64,000 bases of DNA from assembly GCF_027497995.1 (NCBI RefSeq), contig NZ_JAODBT010000003.1, positions 372,001 through 436,000 on the forward strand, read 5' to 3'. The position numbers and the translations under genes are program-made. This document shows positions 10,266-18,962 of the stretch, one piece after another. Source of the stretch: Stenotrophomonas sp. Iso1. Its GTDB lineage: Bacteria; Pseudomonadota; Gammaproteobacteria; Xanthomonadales; Xanthomonadaceae. Each line of letters begins with the position of its first letter. Position 1 is the first letter of the stretch. The notes beneath the pieces are model-generated. The model saw only the letters and a program-made list of their open reading frames with translations, did not search any database and was not told the DNA's origin.

Positions 10266-11000
10266 TCAATCCCAGTTCGGCATCTGGCTGTCGTCGAGTC
10301 CACCGACCTCGAACACCGCCTTGCGGGTGCCGCCAGCCTTCACCGGGAACTCGATCTCAATGACCTTCGCCCGGCGCGCCTGACGCCAAAGCCCCCGGTT
10401 GTCGACGATGAACATGGCAATGGCTTCGTCGGTGTCCGGGCGATTGGCGGCCATGGGCCGCGCAGCACCGCCATCCACGCTCACCTTGACCTGGCAGCTG
10501 CGATAACAGTCCTTGGCGAAATCACTGCTCTGCAGCACCAGATAGGCATGGCGCTTCCACTCCGGGTGGTCACGGAACACCAGATTCACCGGTTTGGCGG
10601 CGCTGCCATCCACATCGACGCGGTCCTTGCTGTAAATCGCAGCCGAACGCTGCGTGCCGCCCTTCACCGGCACCTGGTTGTAGTTCCAAAGCGCCTGCAT
10701 GCGGCGCAGTTCGCGCGCGGCCTCGGCCTTCTCTTTCACTTCGGCAAAGCCCGGCTCGATGCGCTTGACGGTTTCCGAGTCCGGGTACTGATCCAACAAA
10801 GCTGCGCCGTGGATGCGTGCCTTTTCCCAGTCGGCCGCGGTCACTGCCGCGTCGTACAGCTTGCCGATGCCTTCGGCATCTGCCTCACGCTTGGCCCGCT
10901 CTTGCGCCGCTGCGGCTTCCTGCTGCTGGCGCTCGGCCTCCGGGTTGCTGCACGCGACCAAGGCGACGACGCACAAGGCGCCAAGGATCAAAGGTTTCAT
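10266..11000 (-). CDS. Hypothetical lipoprotein
   Basis: I do not recognise a family. The 244-residue protein begins with a lipoprotein signal (MKPLILGALCVVALVACSNP, lipobox LVAC, Cys17). A helical, Gln/Ala/Glu-rich segment (about residues 22-100, EAERQQQEAAAAQERAKREA) may be a coiled coil, and this includes a tetratricopeptide-like stretch AADWEKARIHGAALLDQYP. The C-terminal half looks like a beta domain with two cysteines in DCYRSCQVKVSV that could form a disulphide. The following HAD gene starts at its stop codon. Envelope location is likely; function is not known. Confidence 0.8.
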   Translation of the reverse strand: MKPLILGALCVVALVACSNPEAERQQQEAAAAQERAKREADAEGIGKLYDAAVTAADWEKARIHGAALLDQYPDSETVKRIEPGFAEVKEKAEAARELRRMQALWNYNQVPVKGGTQRSAAIYSKDRVDVDGSAAKPVNLVFRDHPEWKRHAYLVLQSSDFAKDCYRSCQVKVSVDGGAARPMAANRPDTDEAIAMFIVDNRGLWRQARRAKVIEIEFPVKAGGTRKAVFEVGGLDDSQMPNWD

Positions 11001-11177
11001 CAGGCTGCTCCATGGAAACGGGCGCGACGCCTGGCCGCGCGACGGCGTCCACTTTAAACATCCATGCGCTGGATTGCTTGTGCTCGGAGGGCCGGTACCG
11101 GTGATCAGGGTTTGGATTGTTCGATTGTTTGATTGCTGCTGTTTATGACTTTGGTTGCCGGGTTCCTGCCCTGGATG

Positions 11178-11207
11178 CCGTCATTCCCGCGCAGGCGGGA
11201 GTGACGG
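11178..11207. repeat. REP-like palindrome
   Basis: The arms ccgtcattcccgc and gcgggagtgacgg pair (12 of 13) around a short loop. This TCATTCCCGC...GCGGGARTGA motif is a well-known dispersed intergenic palindrome in many proteobacterial genomes. It lies in the 294-bp gap between the lipoprotein and metallo-hydrolase genes, where I see nothing else. Confidence 0.65.
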
Positions 11208-11294
11208 GTAAAAGCAAAAAAACGGAGGGACGAGGCAAAGGCACGGGAAAGGCAAAAACACAACAAACGAAAAACCTCGTACCCCTCGCCTTTC

Positions 11295-12392
11295 TCAGTC
11301 CTCCATCAACCGCCCTTCGCGCCACCAATGCGCCGACGGCGCCGGCTTTCGGATATCCAAACGCTCGCCCATCTGCGGTGCAGTCAACGCAGCACCCCGC
11401 ATGGCAGCCAGTGCAGTGATCCGCTCGAACGGCTCGGTCCACGGATGCAAAGCCAGATCAAACGTACCGTTATGAATCGGCATCAACACCTTGCCGCGCA
11501 CGTCCAGATGCGCCTGCAGGCTCTGCTCGGGCTGCATGTGCACATCGGGCCAATCGGCGTCGTAGGCACCGGTCTCGATCATGGTCAGGTCGAACGGGCC
11601 GTAGCGTTCACCAATCCGCGTGAAGCCATCGAAGTAACCGGTGTCGCCGCTGAAGAAAACACGGGTTTGACCGGTGTCGATCACCCACGATGCCCACAAC
11701 GTGCGGTTGCCATCGGACAAGCCGCGGCCGGAGAAATGCTGCGCCGGAGTGGCGACGATCTTCAGCCCTTCCACCCGTGTTTCCTGCCACCAATCCAGCT
11801 GCGTCACCTTTCCCGCCGGCACACCCCAGCCAATCAAGCGATCACCCACACCCAGCGCGGTCACGAAATGTTGGACCTTCGGCGCCAGCGCCATGACCGC
11901 AGCGTGGTCGAGATGATCGTAGTGGTCGTGGGAAATGATCACCCCGGTGATCGGCGGTAATTCGTCAATGGACAACGGCGGCGCATGAAAACGCTTCGGC
12001 CCCATGAACGACATCGGCGAGGCGCGCTCGGAGAAGACGGGGTCGGTCAGCCAGAAATGGCCGTCCAGTTTGAGCAGCATGGTCGAATGCCCGAGCCGCC
12101 ACAGGCTGTCATCCGGCGCGTCCAGCACAGCCTGCCGGGTCAGCGTCTGCACCGGGATCGGCGCCTGCGGACTGGCGTCGGCCGGCTTGTCGAACACAAA
12201 ACGCCACAGCACTTCGACGGTACGCACGAAGCCCAGCGAGGTCTTTGCCACCGGATTGTGGAAACGGCCATCGCCAAACTGCGGCGACTGGTCATAGGAA
12301 GCGGCGGGATGCGCGCCGCAGGTCAGCAGGCCAATGGACATGGCGATCAACACCGTAAGAAGGAGGAGAAACCGACGCAGGCGACGCTTCAT
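11295..12392 (-). CDS. Metallo-beta-lactamase-fold hydrolase, NAPE-PLD/UlaG-like
   Basis: This is a metal-dependent hydrolase of the MBL superfamily. I start at the ATG at 12392 (MKRRLRRFLLLLTVLIAMSI, 365 residues), which gives a basic N-terminus followed by a membrane/signal segment; the residues upstream in frame overlap the divergent tetR promoter. Motifs: LGHSTMLLKLDGHFWLTDPV, the metal site HDHYDHLD (HxHxDH), later TPAQHFSGRG, FFSGDTGYFDGF and a final PIHNGTFDLA. This pattern is typical of the N-acyl-phosphatidylethanolamine phospholipase-like subgroup, but the substrate cannot be stated. Divergent from a TetR regulator that may control it. Confidence 0.85.
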   Translation of the reverse strand: MKRRLRRFLLLLTVLIAMSIGLLTCGAHPAASYDQSPQFGDGRFHNPVAKTSLGFVRTVEVLWRFVFDKPADASPQAPIPVQTLTRQAVLDAPDDSLWRLGHSTMLLKLDGHFWLTDPVFSERASPMSFMGPKRFHAPPLSIDELPPITGVIISHDHYDHLDHAAVMALAPKVQHFVTALGVGDRLIGWGVPAGKVTQLDWWQETRVEGLKIVATPAQHFSGRGLSDGNRTLWASWVIDTGQTRVFFSGDTGYFDGFTRIGERYGPFDLTMIETGAYDADWPDVHMQPEQSLQAHLDVRGKVLMPIHNGTFDLALHPWTEPFERITALAAMRGAALTAPQMGERLDIRKPAPSAHWWREGRLMED

Positions 12393-12405
12393 CGGGGCTT
12401 GCCCT

Positions 12406-12461
12406 GAAAAGTACACCGGCGAGTCTACTTGCCTTTTCCGAAAAGTAAACTGAACGGTGTA
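12406..12461. promoter_or_regulatory. Divergent promoter/operator region between MBL hydrolase and tetR
   Basis: The 79-bp gap carries nested symmetry. agtctactt (12422-12430) and aagtaaact (12443-12451) form an 8-of-9 dyad. tacaccg (12412-12418) and cggtgta (12455-12461) form an exact outer dyad around the same centre. GAAAAGTAMAC occurs twice as a direct repeat (12406-12416, 12440-12450). This is the arrangement expected for a TetR operator that shuts both promoters; binding is inferred. Confidence 0.6.
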
Positions 12462-12471
12462 AAATCGCCGC

Positions 12472-13098
12472 ATGACCTCTCTTCCCCGCCCTACCCGCCT
12501 GACCGACCGCAAGCGCGAGGCAATCCTGCGGGCTGCCGTGGCCGAGTTCCGCGAATTCGGCTTCGCCGGTACCAGCATGGACCGCATCGCCGCCACGGCT
12601 GAGGTTTCCAAGCGCACGGTCTACAACCATTTCAGCAGCAAGGACGAGCTGTTCGCCGCCATCCTGTGGCAGCTCTGGGAAGCCAGCCGCGCACTCGAAA
12701 GCGTGGCCTACGATCCCGCCCGACTGCTGCGCGAGCAACTGCTCGCCTTCGTTGAACAGAAGCTGCGCCTGCTCAGTGACCCCAGCTTCATCGACCTTTC
12801 GCGCGTGGCCATGGCCGAGTTGGTGCATGCCCCCGAACGCGCCCGCGCCATGATGGACAAGCTCGCCGAGAAGGAAGAAGGCCTCACCAGCTGGATCCGC
12901 GCGGCACAAGCCGACGGCCGCCTGCGCAACGACATCGCACCGGCCGATGCCGCCCATCAGCTGCAGGGCATGGTCAAGGCATTCGCATTCTGGCCGCAGA
13001 TCGCGATGGGCCAACCGCCATTGGGCGACGCCGCGCAGCAACAGGTGATGCACGACTGCGTGGACATGTTCCTGGCCGTGCGCGCACTCAAGCCCTGA
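12472..13098 (+). CDS. TetR/AcrR-family transcriptional regulator
   Basis: A 208-residue one-component repressor. The N-terminal helix-turn-helix is clear (residues about 13-60: KREAILRAAVAEFREFGFAG, then TSMDRIAATAEVSKRTVYNHFSSKDELF). The C-terminal ligand-binding half is all-helical and resembles the group that includes AefR-like regulators. It is divergent from the MBL hydrolase gene with dyad sequences between them, so the likely target is itself plus the hydrolase. The inducer is unknown. Confidence 0.92.
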   Translation: MTSLPRPTRLTDRKREAILRAAVAEFREFGFAGTSMDRIAATAEVSKRTVYNHFSSKDELFAAILWQLWEASRALESVAYDPARLLREQLLAFVEQKLRLLSDPSFIDLSRVAMAELVHAPERARAMMDKLAEKEEGLTSWIRAAQADGRLRNDIAPADAAHQLQGMVKAFAFWPQIAMGQPPLGDAAQQQVMHDCVDMFLAVRALKP

Positions 13099-13264
13099 GC
13101 GCGCAGGTATACGGAAAGACGAGCCTACCCGTCGTTTCACCCGCACCGCACGACAACGACTTCGCCTCGATGAACTCACCGCAGCCGGTGCCATGTCACA
13201 GCGCTGACAACGACATCGCCGGGCGGCCCCATCTGACCGCGTTACCTTTGACACTGCGGCGGTC

Positions 13265-14659
13265 ATGAGCCCCTCCCTACACTCCGCCAATGCCCTTGGG
13301 GCTCTATCGCAGATACCCCACGTGCCTAGTTCCTGGAAGTTGTCTTCACTGCTGCTGGCTGCGCTACCACTGAATGCCCTTGGCGCCGATCAATGGATCG
13401 TTGCGACCGATCTCTGGGGCAATACCAACTACCAAACGTTGACGCTGGATATACAGGGCAAGCGCGTCGCAGGCATCTTGGACAGCGCTCCCGTCACCGG
13501 TGCATTGACCGGCAGGCAACTGCAGTTCACCGCAACGGAAAGCGATGGGCAGGTCTATCACTTCGATGGCCGCATCGATGACGCTCGCATGCAGGGCCAC
13601 AGCGACCAGCCCGACACCAACAATCACAGCGCGCGTGCCACACATGCATTCCGCGCTTGGCAAGTGCCCTCGCGTGCTGCGGCCACGCCGCAACTGCATA
13701 CCTTTACGCCGACCGATTACTCCAACACCTTCAGTGCGGACCGCGCGCCGGTACTGGTGATATGGCCAGGCGATTCGGTGCAGACCAAAACCCTGGACTC
13801 GGGTGGCGTCGATGAGAAGGGCATCACCCGCGCGTTGTTTGGCAATCCGCAGGTCGGGCCGTTCTTTGTCGTCGGTGCCGAGCCCGGCGACACGCTGGCG
13901 ATCACACTCACTTCGCTCAAACTCAACCGCGACTATGCCGACAGTCTCGATGGCGTGGTGGGAAGACTGAAGACACCGCGCATCGCCGCCGAAACCACCG
14001 CACTGGGCGAGCCGGTTCGCTGGCAGTTGGATCGCGCGCGCGGCGTTGCACGTCCGCACGCGGCAAACGGTGCATTGAAGAACTTTGAAGTGCCGGTGAA
14101 GCCCATGCTCGGTGGTCTGGCAGTCGCACCGGGCTTTGGCTATCCACCATTTTCCACCGGCGACACCAGTGACTTTGGCGGCAATATGGATTTCAACGCC
14201 GTTGTCGAAGGCAACACTGTCTATCTGCCGGTGCAGCAGCCCGGAGCATTGTTGTACCTGGGCGACGGACACGCATTGCAAGGCGATGGTGAAACCACGC
14301 AATGGGCACTTGAGACATCGCTGGACGTGGTTGTGCAGGTTGAACTGATCAAGCGGCATTCAATCGCCACCCCACGTGTGGAATCCCCCACCCAGATCAT
14401 GACCCTGGGGCAAGCCGGTTCAAGCGACGACGCACTGCGCATCGCGACCTCCGGAATGCTGCAATGGCTGCGCCAAGCCTATGGACTGAACCTCTCCGAG
14501 GCGACCCAGGTGCTGGGTGTAGCGGTGCAGTACCACGTCGCCAACCTCGCCGGCCGTAGCGTCGGCGTCGCAGCAAAGATCGACAAGGCGGTGCTGAAAA
14601 GCTTGCCTGCGGCAGCATCCACGAAACCGGCCAACGCCAGCAGTACCGGCAACAAGTGA
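13265..14659 (+). CDS. Exported acetamidase/formamidase-family protein
   Basis: FmdA/AmdA-family enzymes hydrolyse short amides to ammonia and acid, and most lack signal peptides. Here the 464-residue protein has an N-terminal signal-like stretch (SSWKLSSLLLAALPLNALGA, about residues 22-41) followed by a small extra beta domain (to about 120) before the family domain, which includes VGPFFVVGAEPGDTLAI, NMDFNAVVEGNTVYLPVQQPG and LYLGDGHALQGDGE. A GTG at 13322 would place the signal peptide right at the N-terminus and may be the true start; neither start has a clear ribosome site. The gene stands alone. An exported amidase is plausible, the substrate unknown. Confidence 0.82.
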   Translation: MSPSLHSANALGALSQIPHVPSSWKLSSLLLAALPLNALGADQWIVATDLWGNTNYQTLTLDIQGKRVAGILDSAPVTGALTGRQLQFTATESDGQVYHFDGRIDDARMQGHSDQPDTNNHSARATHAFRAWQVPSRAAATPQLHTFTPTDYSNTFSADRAPVLVIWPGDSVQTKTLDSGGVDEKGITRALFGNPQVGPFFVVGAEPGDTLAITLTSLKLNRDYADSLDGVVGRLKTPRIAAETTALGEPVRWQLDRARGVARPHAANGALKNFEVPVKPMLGGLAVAPGFGYPPFSTGDTSDFGGNMDFNAVVEGNTVYLPVQQPGALLYLGDGHALQGDGETTQWALETSLDVVVQVELIKRHSIATPRVESPTQIMTLGQAGSSDDALRIATSGMLQWLRQAYGLNLSEATQVLGVAVQYHVANLAGRSVGVAAKIDKAVLKSLPAAASTKPANASSTGNK

Positions 14660-14667
14660 GCGCAGCC

Positions 14668-14698
14668 GATGCAACGCTGCCGAAAGGCCGCTTGCATC
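14668..14698 (+). terminator. Weak terminator-like hairpin after the amidase gene
   Basis: GATGCAA (14668-14674) and TTGCATC (14692-14698) flank a GC-rich inner stem with one bulge and a GAAA loop. There is no T tract, so Rho-independent termination is uncertain. Confidence 0.4.
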
Positions 14699-15101
14699 AC
14701 CGCTCAGCCAAACGACAGAGCATCAGCCCGGGTAAGCGCAGCGCGTCCGTGTAACCATCTCATCGGCCGCATTCTCAGTCTCGGCATATGCCGCGAAACC
14801 CCCAGCACATCGGATAGTGCAGCATCTGCAAGCCGCACATCACGCCTGCGCCCGCTTTGCACGACTGCGCTGTGACAATCGCGCAAGCCCAAGCAAGAAC
14901 GGTGGACCGACATCCGCCGGCTGAAAATCTCGCCTTCATCAGGGTGACGATCAAAAGCAACAGCGCGCGCACGCTCTCCTAGCGCGCCACGCGTTGGATC
15001 ACAACGATCGCAATCGAAGCATCCCTCGCATCCTCAAGTTTCATCAGTGTGTGGCGCTTGCCCGAGCTACTTCCGCGGCCACTTTCATCAGCGTTGAAAC
15101 C

Positions 15102-15131
15102 ACAAACGGCGAGCCGAAGCTCGCCGTTTGT
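15102..15131 (-). terminator. Terminator hairpin of the M1 peptidase gene
   Basis: acaaacggcgagc (15102-15114) and gctcgccgtttgt (15119-15131) form a perfect 13-bp stem with a 4-base loop, 23 bp past the stop codon. The T tract on the minus strand is short. Confidence 0.75.
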
Positions 15132-15153
15132 GTTGAATCTTGTTGCAGCCGGA

Positions 15154-17106
15154 TTACTGCGTGGCAGCAGCATCCTGCTTCGGCGCGGCTTCGGCCTTGG
15201 TGATCATGTCTTCCACCGAACCGGTGGTGATCGGGTGGTAACCCGGCTTGGCCTTGGCAAACACATCCTTGGCGAAAGCCAGACCTTCCGGCGTCTTCAG
15301 CAGCTCTGCGTAGATCGGCAGGATCAGCTTGCGGCGGCCCACCTTCTGGATGAACTCGCCAGCGGCAGCCTGCGCCTCGCTGTAACCGCTGCGGATAGCC
15401 AGCGGATACCAGCGCATGGCGATCTCACCATTCGGCGTACCGGTGAAGTGATAAGCCTTGTCCAGCTGCGCCAGTTTTTCGACCGACAGCTTGTCACCCA
15501 GCCCATCGATGAAGCGCACCCATTCCTGCGTGCCCCACTCGTTGGTGACCTGTGCGTTCGGCACGTTTTCGCTGCCCAGGAAGGCAATGCGTGCGGTGTC
15601 GACCACGGCGAAGTTGCGCGAACGTGCCTTGGTTGCGAAGGCCGGAATACCCGGCTCTTCCAGCCATGCTTTCAGCTCGGCCTCGGTCACAGCAGTGGGA
15701 TTCTTCGGCAGCAGGTTCTTCTGCATGTACGCGACAAACTGGTCGGTGTTGGCGCTCTGGAATGCATGGTCGTTGAACCAGCCACGCAGGAACGGATCAA
15801 ACACGTCGCGACCAAAACGCTGCTCCAGGAACTGCAGGAACCACGCGCCCTTGACGTAAGCAACGTTGCTCAGCGCTTCGTCCGGGTCACGCTCGTTGAG
15901 CGGCGGCAGTGCCAGCGCCTGGTCGGCCGGGCTCATGTCCTTCACTTCGTTGAGCAGATCGGTCTGGTCGATCTCGCGCTCCATCTCCGCCATCTCCGTG
16001 CCGTACAGCGCCTCGGTGATGCGGCCCTGCACGTAGGTGGTGAAGCCTTCGTTGAGCCAGATGTCTTTCCAGCTGGCGTTGGTCACCAGGTTGCCGGACC
16101 AGCTGTGTGCCAGTTCGTGTGCAACCAACGACACCAGTGACTTGTCACCCACGATCACGGTCGGGGTGGCGAAGGTCAGGCGCGGGTTTTCCATGCCACC
16201 GAACGGGAACGACGGCGGCAGCACCAGCATGTCGTAACGGCCCCAGCGGTATTCGCCGTACAGATTCTCGGCGGCACCGATCATCTTCTCGGTGTCTTCG
16301 AATTCCTTGGCAGCCTTGCCCACCATGGTCGGCTCGGCCCACACGCCGGAACGCGCCGAGATCGGCTGGAACACCACGTCACCGGCGGCAATGGCCAGCA
16401 GGTAGGACGGAATCGGCTGCGGCATCTTGAAGGCGTAATCGCCATCACGTGCGGCCTGGGGATCGTTGTCGGCGCTCATCAGCACCATCACGTCCGGGCG
16501 GCTGGCCACGTGCGCGCTGTAGGTGAAGCGAACGCTCGGGGTGTCCTGCAACGGCACCCACGAACGCGCGTGGATGGCCTGCGACTGGCTGAACATGAAA
16601 GGCAGCTTCTTGCCTTCGGTCATCGACGGATCCAGCCACTGCAGGCCGGAGGCGGTCGGCGCGGTGTGATACGTGATGCGCACGCTGGCCGGCTGCTGCG
16701 GGGTTTCAATGCTCAGCTTGCTGCCAAAGACCTTGTCGGCCGGGGCCAGTGCGAACTGCAGCGGCGAAGCGGCGCCATCAGCGGCAACGGCTTCGACCTT
16801 CTCGACCGTCAATTCACGCGTGTCGAGCAGCAGCTGCTTGGCCGCCTTATCCTTCCACTCCAGCGTGTAGGTGGCGGTGCCACCAATCTGCTTGGCGTCG
16901 AAATCGACCTTCAGGTCCAGCGCCAGATCCTTGATGACGACCTTGTCCGGCTCGGCATAGGAGCTTTCATCATGGCTGCGGCTGACGGTATTCACGGCGG
17001 CGGCGGGTTTCTGGGCGACGGGATCGACAGTGGGCGCAGCGGGTTCTTTGGCACAACCGGCGACAAGCGCCACGGCCAGAGGCAGCATCAGGAACGGAGA
17101 ACGCAT
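15154..17106 (-). CDS. M1-family zinc aminopeptidase lipoprotein
   Basis: M1 metalloproteases remove N-terminal residues from peptides. The 650-residue protein has a lipobox (LVAGC, Cys18), so it is probably anchored in the envelope and processes peptides there. Catalytic features are intact: GGMEN (303-307) for substrate N-terminus binding, the zinc motif HELAH (330-334) with the third ligand Glu353 in WLNEGFTTY. The C-terminal helical part resembles the leukotriene-A4-hydrolase-like subgroup (LDKAYHFTGTPNGEIAMRWY). It is monocistronic and ends at a hairpin. It adds to the exported S9 peptidases elsewhere in this window, a peptide-scavenging repertoire common in Xanthomonadaceae. Confidence 0.93.
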   Translation of the reverse strand: MRSPFLMLPLAVALVAGCAKEPAAPTVDPVAQKPAAAVNTVSRSHDESSYAEPDKVVIKDLALDLKVDFDAKQIGGTATYTLEWKDKAAKQLLLDTRELTVEKVEAVAADGAASPLQFALAPADKVFGSKLSIETPQQPASVRITYHTAPTASGLQWLDPSMTEGKKLPFMFSQSQAIHARSWVPLQDTPSVRFTYSAHVASRPDVMVLMSADNDPQAARDGDYAFKMPQPIPSYLLAIAAGDVVFQPISARSGVWAEPTMVGKAAKEFEDTEKMIGAAENLYGEYRWGRYDMLVLPPSFPFGGMENPRLTFATPTVIVGDKSLVSLVAHELAHSWSGNLVTNASWKDIWLNEGFTTYVQGRITEALYGTEMAEMEREIDQTDLLNEVKDMSPADQALALPPLNERDPDEALSNVAYVKGAWFLQFLEQRFGRDVFDPFLRGWFNDHAFQSANTDQFVAYMQKNLLPKNPTAVTEAELKAWLEEPGIPAFATKARSRNFAVVDTARIAFLGSENVPNAQVTNEWGTQEWVRFIDGLGDKLSVEKLAQLDKAYHFTGTPNGEIAMRWYPLAIRSGYSEAQAAAGEFIQKVGRRKLILPIYAELLKTPEGLAFAKDVFAKAKPGYHPITTGSVEDMITKAEAAPKQDAAATQ

Positions 17107-17254
17107 TGATGTAGAACCGGTTCAGGGAACAACCGCTGATTTTAAACCCGATTGGCCATCACCGATGCCGCACTGCGGCGAATCGCACGGCGCGGAAACG
17201 AAAGGAGCGGCTTTCGCCGCTCCCTGCCCGCATTCATGCGTTCCACCAAAACCG

Positions 17255-18019
17255 TCAGAGCTTGTAGCCGGAATGGATCGAAACGATGCCGGCGCTGAGA
17301 TTCTTGTAATGGCAACGGCCAAAGCCGGCCTCGGTCATCATCGCCTTCAATGCTTCCTGCGGCGGGTGCTTGCGGATGCTTTCAGCCAGGTACTGGTAGC
17401 TGTCGGCGTCGCCACGGGCAAACAATTTGCCCAGCTTCGGCAGCACCTTGAACGAATGGAAGTCGTAGATCGGCTTGAACCAATCCAGCGTCACTTCCGA
17501 GAACTCCAGCACGCGTGCCTGGCCGCCGACCTTGAGCACGCGGTACATCTCGCGCAATGCAGCGTCCTTGTCGGTGACGTTGCGCAGGCCGAAGGAAATG
17601 GTCACCAGATCAAAACTCTGGTCCGGGAACGGCAGCGCCTCGGCGTTGCACTGCACCCAGTCAAAGCCGGACACGTGACCACGGTTGATCAGGCGATCAC
17701 GGCCCACCGACAGCATGCCGGCGTTGATGTCGCCCAGCACCACGCTGCCCTCATCGCCCAGGCGCTCCTTCAGCAGCACCGCGATATCACCGGTGCCGCC
17801 AGCCAGGTCCAACGCACGGTCGCCGGGCTTCACCTGCGCGGTGGCGACGAAGTAACGCTTCCACAACCGATGAATGCCAAGGCTCATCAGGTCGTTCATC
17901 AGGTCGTAGTTGTCGGCCACGGAGGTGAACACCTGGCCGACAAGCTTCTGCTTGTCCTTGGCCGGTACATCGCGGAAGCCGAAGTGGGTGGTGCCGCTCT
18001 TGTAGGGGGATTCGCTCAT
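17255..18019 (-). CDS. ubiE: Ubiquinone/menaquinone C-methyltransferase UbiE
   Basis: UbiE transfers a methyl group from S-adenosylmethionine to the quinone ring in ubiquinone (and menaquinone) synthesis. I start at the ATG at 18019 (MSESPYKSGTTHFGFRDVPA, 254 residues), the normal family start. SAM-binding motif I is LDLAGGTGDIA (about 70-80); family signatures NYDLMNDLMSLGIHRLWKR and FGLRNVTDKDAALREMYRVLKVGG follow, and the C-terminus NLSAGIVSIHSGYKL is typical. No other ubi gene lies nearby. Confidence 0.97.
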   Translation of the reverse strand: MSESPYKSGTTHFGFRDVPAKDKQKLVGQVFTSVADNYDLMNDLMSLGIHRLWKRYFVATAQVKPGDRALDLAGGTGDIAVLLKERLGDEGSVVLGDINAGMLSVGRDRLINRGHVSGFDWVQCNAEALPFPDQSFDLVTISFGLRNVTDKDAALREMYRVLKVGGQARVLEFSEVTLDWFKPIYDFHSFKVLPKLGKLFARGDADSYQYLAESIRKHPPQEALKAMMTEAGFGRCHYKNLSAGIVSIHSGYKL

Positions 18020-18122
18020 GCCCGCAATTATCGCACCGACGGCGCGCAACGTCGTCGGTGCGACCAAACGCCGCAGCTATCATGGTCCATTGCCGGCGCG
18101 CCCAGCGCCTTGAGGACTCCGC

Positions 18123-18575
18123 ATGATCACCACCCCCGACTACCGCGCCTTGCTTGAAACCGCCGTCGCCGAAGCCCGCCAGGGCCTGGCCGAGGGCGGT
18201 ATCCCGATCGGTGCGGCGCTGTACCACAACGATGGCCGGCTGCTCGGCTGCGGCCACAACCGGCGCGTCCAGGAGGGCGACCCCTCCATCCACGGCGAAA
18301 CAGACGCCTTCCGCAAAGCCGGGCGCCAGCGTGGCTACCGCAACACCATCATGGTCACCACCCTGGCCCCGTGCTGGTACTGCAGCGGATTGGTGCGCCA
18401 GTTCAACATCGGCACGGTGGTGGTGGGCGAATCCGTCAGCTTCGGCGGCGGCATCGACTGGCTACGCGAGGCCGGGGTCAACGTCATCGACCTGAACGAC
18501 GCGGGCTGCATCGAGATGATGGGGCGCTACATCGCGGAGAACCCCGACATCTGGAATGAGGACATTGGCGAGTGA
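18123..18575 (+). CDS. Cytosine deaminase, yeast FCY1-like zinc deaminase
   Basis: This 150-residue cytidine-deaminase-fold enzyme has the zinc motif HGET (His57, catalytic Glu59) and PCWYC (Cys84, Cys87). It resembles the small yeast-type cytosine deaminase rather than the large bacterial CodA: the middle VVVGESVSFGGGIDWLREAGVNV and the C-terminal NPDIWNEDIGE both match features I recall of the fungal enzyme. The expected reaction is cytosine to uracil (pyrimidine salvage), but related deaminases act on other bases. It is divergent from ubiE, about 100 bp away, and has no operon partner. Confidence 0.87.
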   Translation: MITTPDYRALLETAVAEARQGLAEGGIPIGAALYHNDGRLLGCGHNRRVQEGDPSIHGETDAFRKAGRQRGYRNTIMVTTLAPCWYCSGLVRQFNIGTVVVGESVSFGGGIDWLREAGVNVIDLNDAGCIEMMGRYIAENPDIWNEDIGE

Positions 18576-18597
18576 CAACATGACTGGGCTCTGACCG

Positions 18598-18617
18598 GTT
18601 TCATTCCAAAATGAGAC
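18598..18617. promoter_or_regulatory. Dyad upstream of small-protein gene
   Basis: GTTTCATT (18598-18605) and AATGAGAC (18610-18617) match as inverted arms at 7 of 8 positions around CCAA. It lies 70 bp before the small gene at 18688 and just after the deaminase stop. It looks like a dimer-binding operator; the regulator is unknown. Confidence 0.4.
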
Positions 18618-18687
18618 ATCTGCAGCGAAATCGTAAGAGAGTCGGGCTATGCTCGGCGGACAGGGGCTCTGCCATGGAGGTGAAGCT

Positions 18688-18939
18688 ATGCAAGTCATGC
18701 CTATCCAGAACCGCAGTCGGCGGTCACTGCAGGAAGCCAGCCACCGCTTGCGGCGGCACTACGACCGTTATCGCAGCTCCGCGCCGTTCTGGGATGCTTA
18801 CCAACAGGTGCAACGCGAGTTGGTGAGCGCGTTCCCCGAACATCAGGCCGAACTGTGCAACCGCCTGGCCGTGTTTGCCCAGCGCCTGGGTGCCGTTGAA
18901 AAGGCACAGCTGCTGGAAACAGCAGATATGGACCCATGA
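18688..18939 (+). CDS. Small hypothetical protein (83 aa)
   Basis: No family is recognised. The start is well supported: GGAGGTGAAGCT precedes the ATG at 18688, a near-ideal ribosome site and spacing. The product is soluble and helical, Arg-rich in the first third (RSRRSLQEASHRLRRHYDRY), with hydrophobic heptads afterwards (LVSAFPEHQAELCNRLAVFA). It ends in front of a strong terminator at 18963-18992. A dyad at 18598-18617 may regulate it. The codon use fits a real gene. Confidence 0.72.
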   Translation: MQVMPIQNRSRRSLQEASHRLRRHYDRYRSSAPFWDAYQQVQRELVSAFPEHQAELCNRLAVFAQRLGAVEKAQLLETADMDP

Positions 18940-18962
18940 ACGCGCCACCCGTAACACCCATG

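Larger units (their letters stand above)
14660..15153. other. Intergenic region between amidase and M1 peptidase genes
   Basis: The two genes converge on this 494-bp region. I see a weak hairpin after the amidase gene (14668-14698) and a strong one after the peptidase gene (15102-15131). No credible gene is visible in between; the short open frames have no ribosome site or coding character. Confidence 0.6.

Noticed and set aside
11117..11442. Short frames in both directions around the REP-like palindrome
   Set aside because: They cross the palindrome and the hydrolase end and lack ribosome sites.
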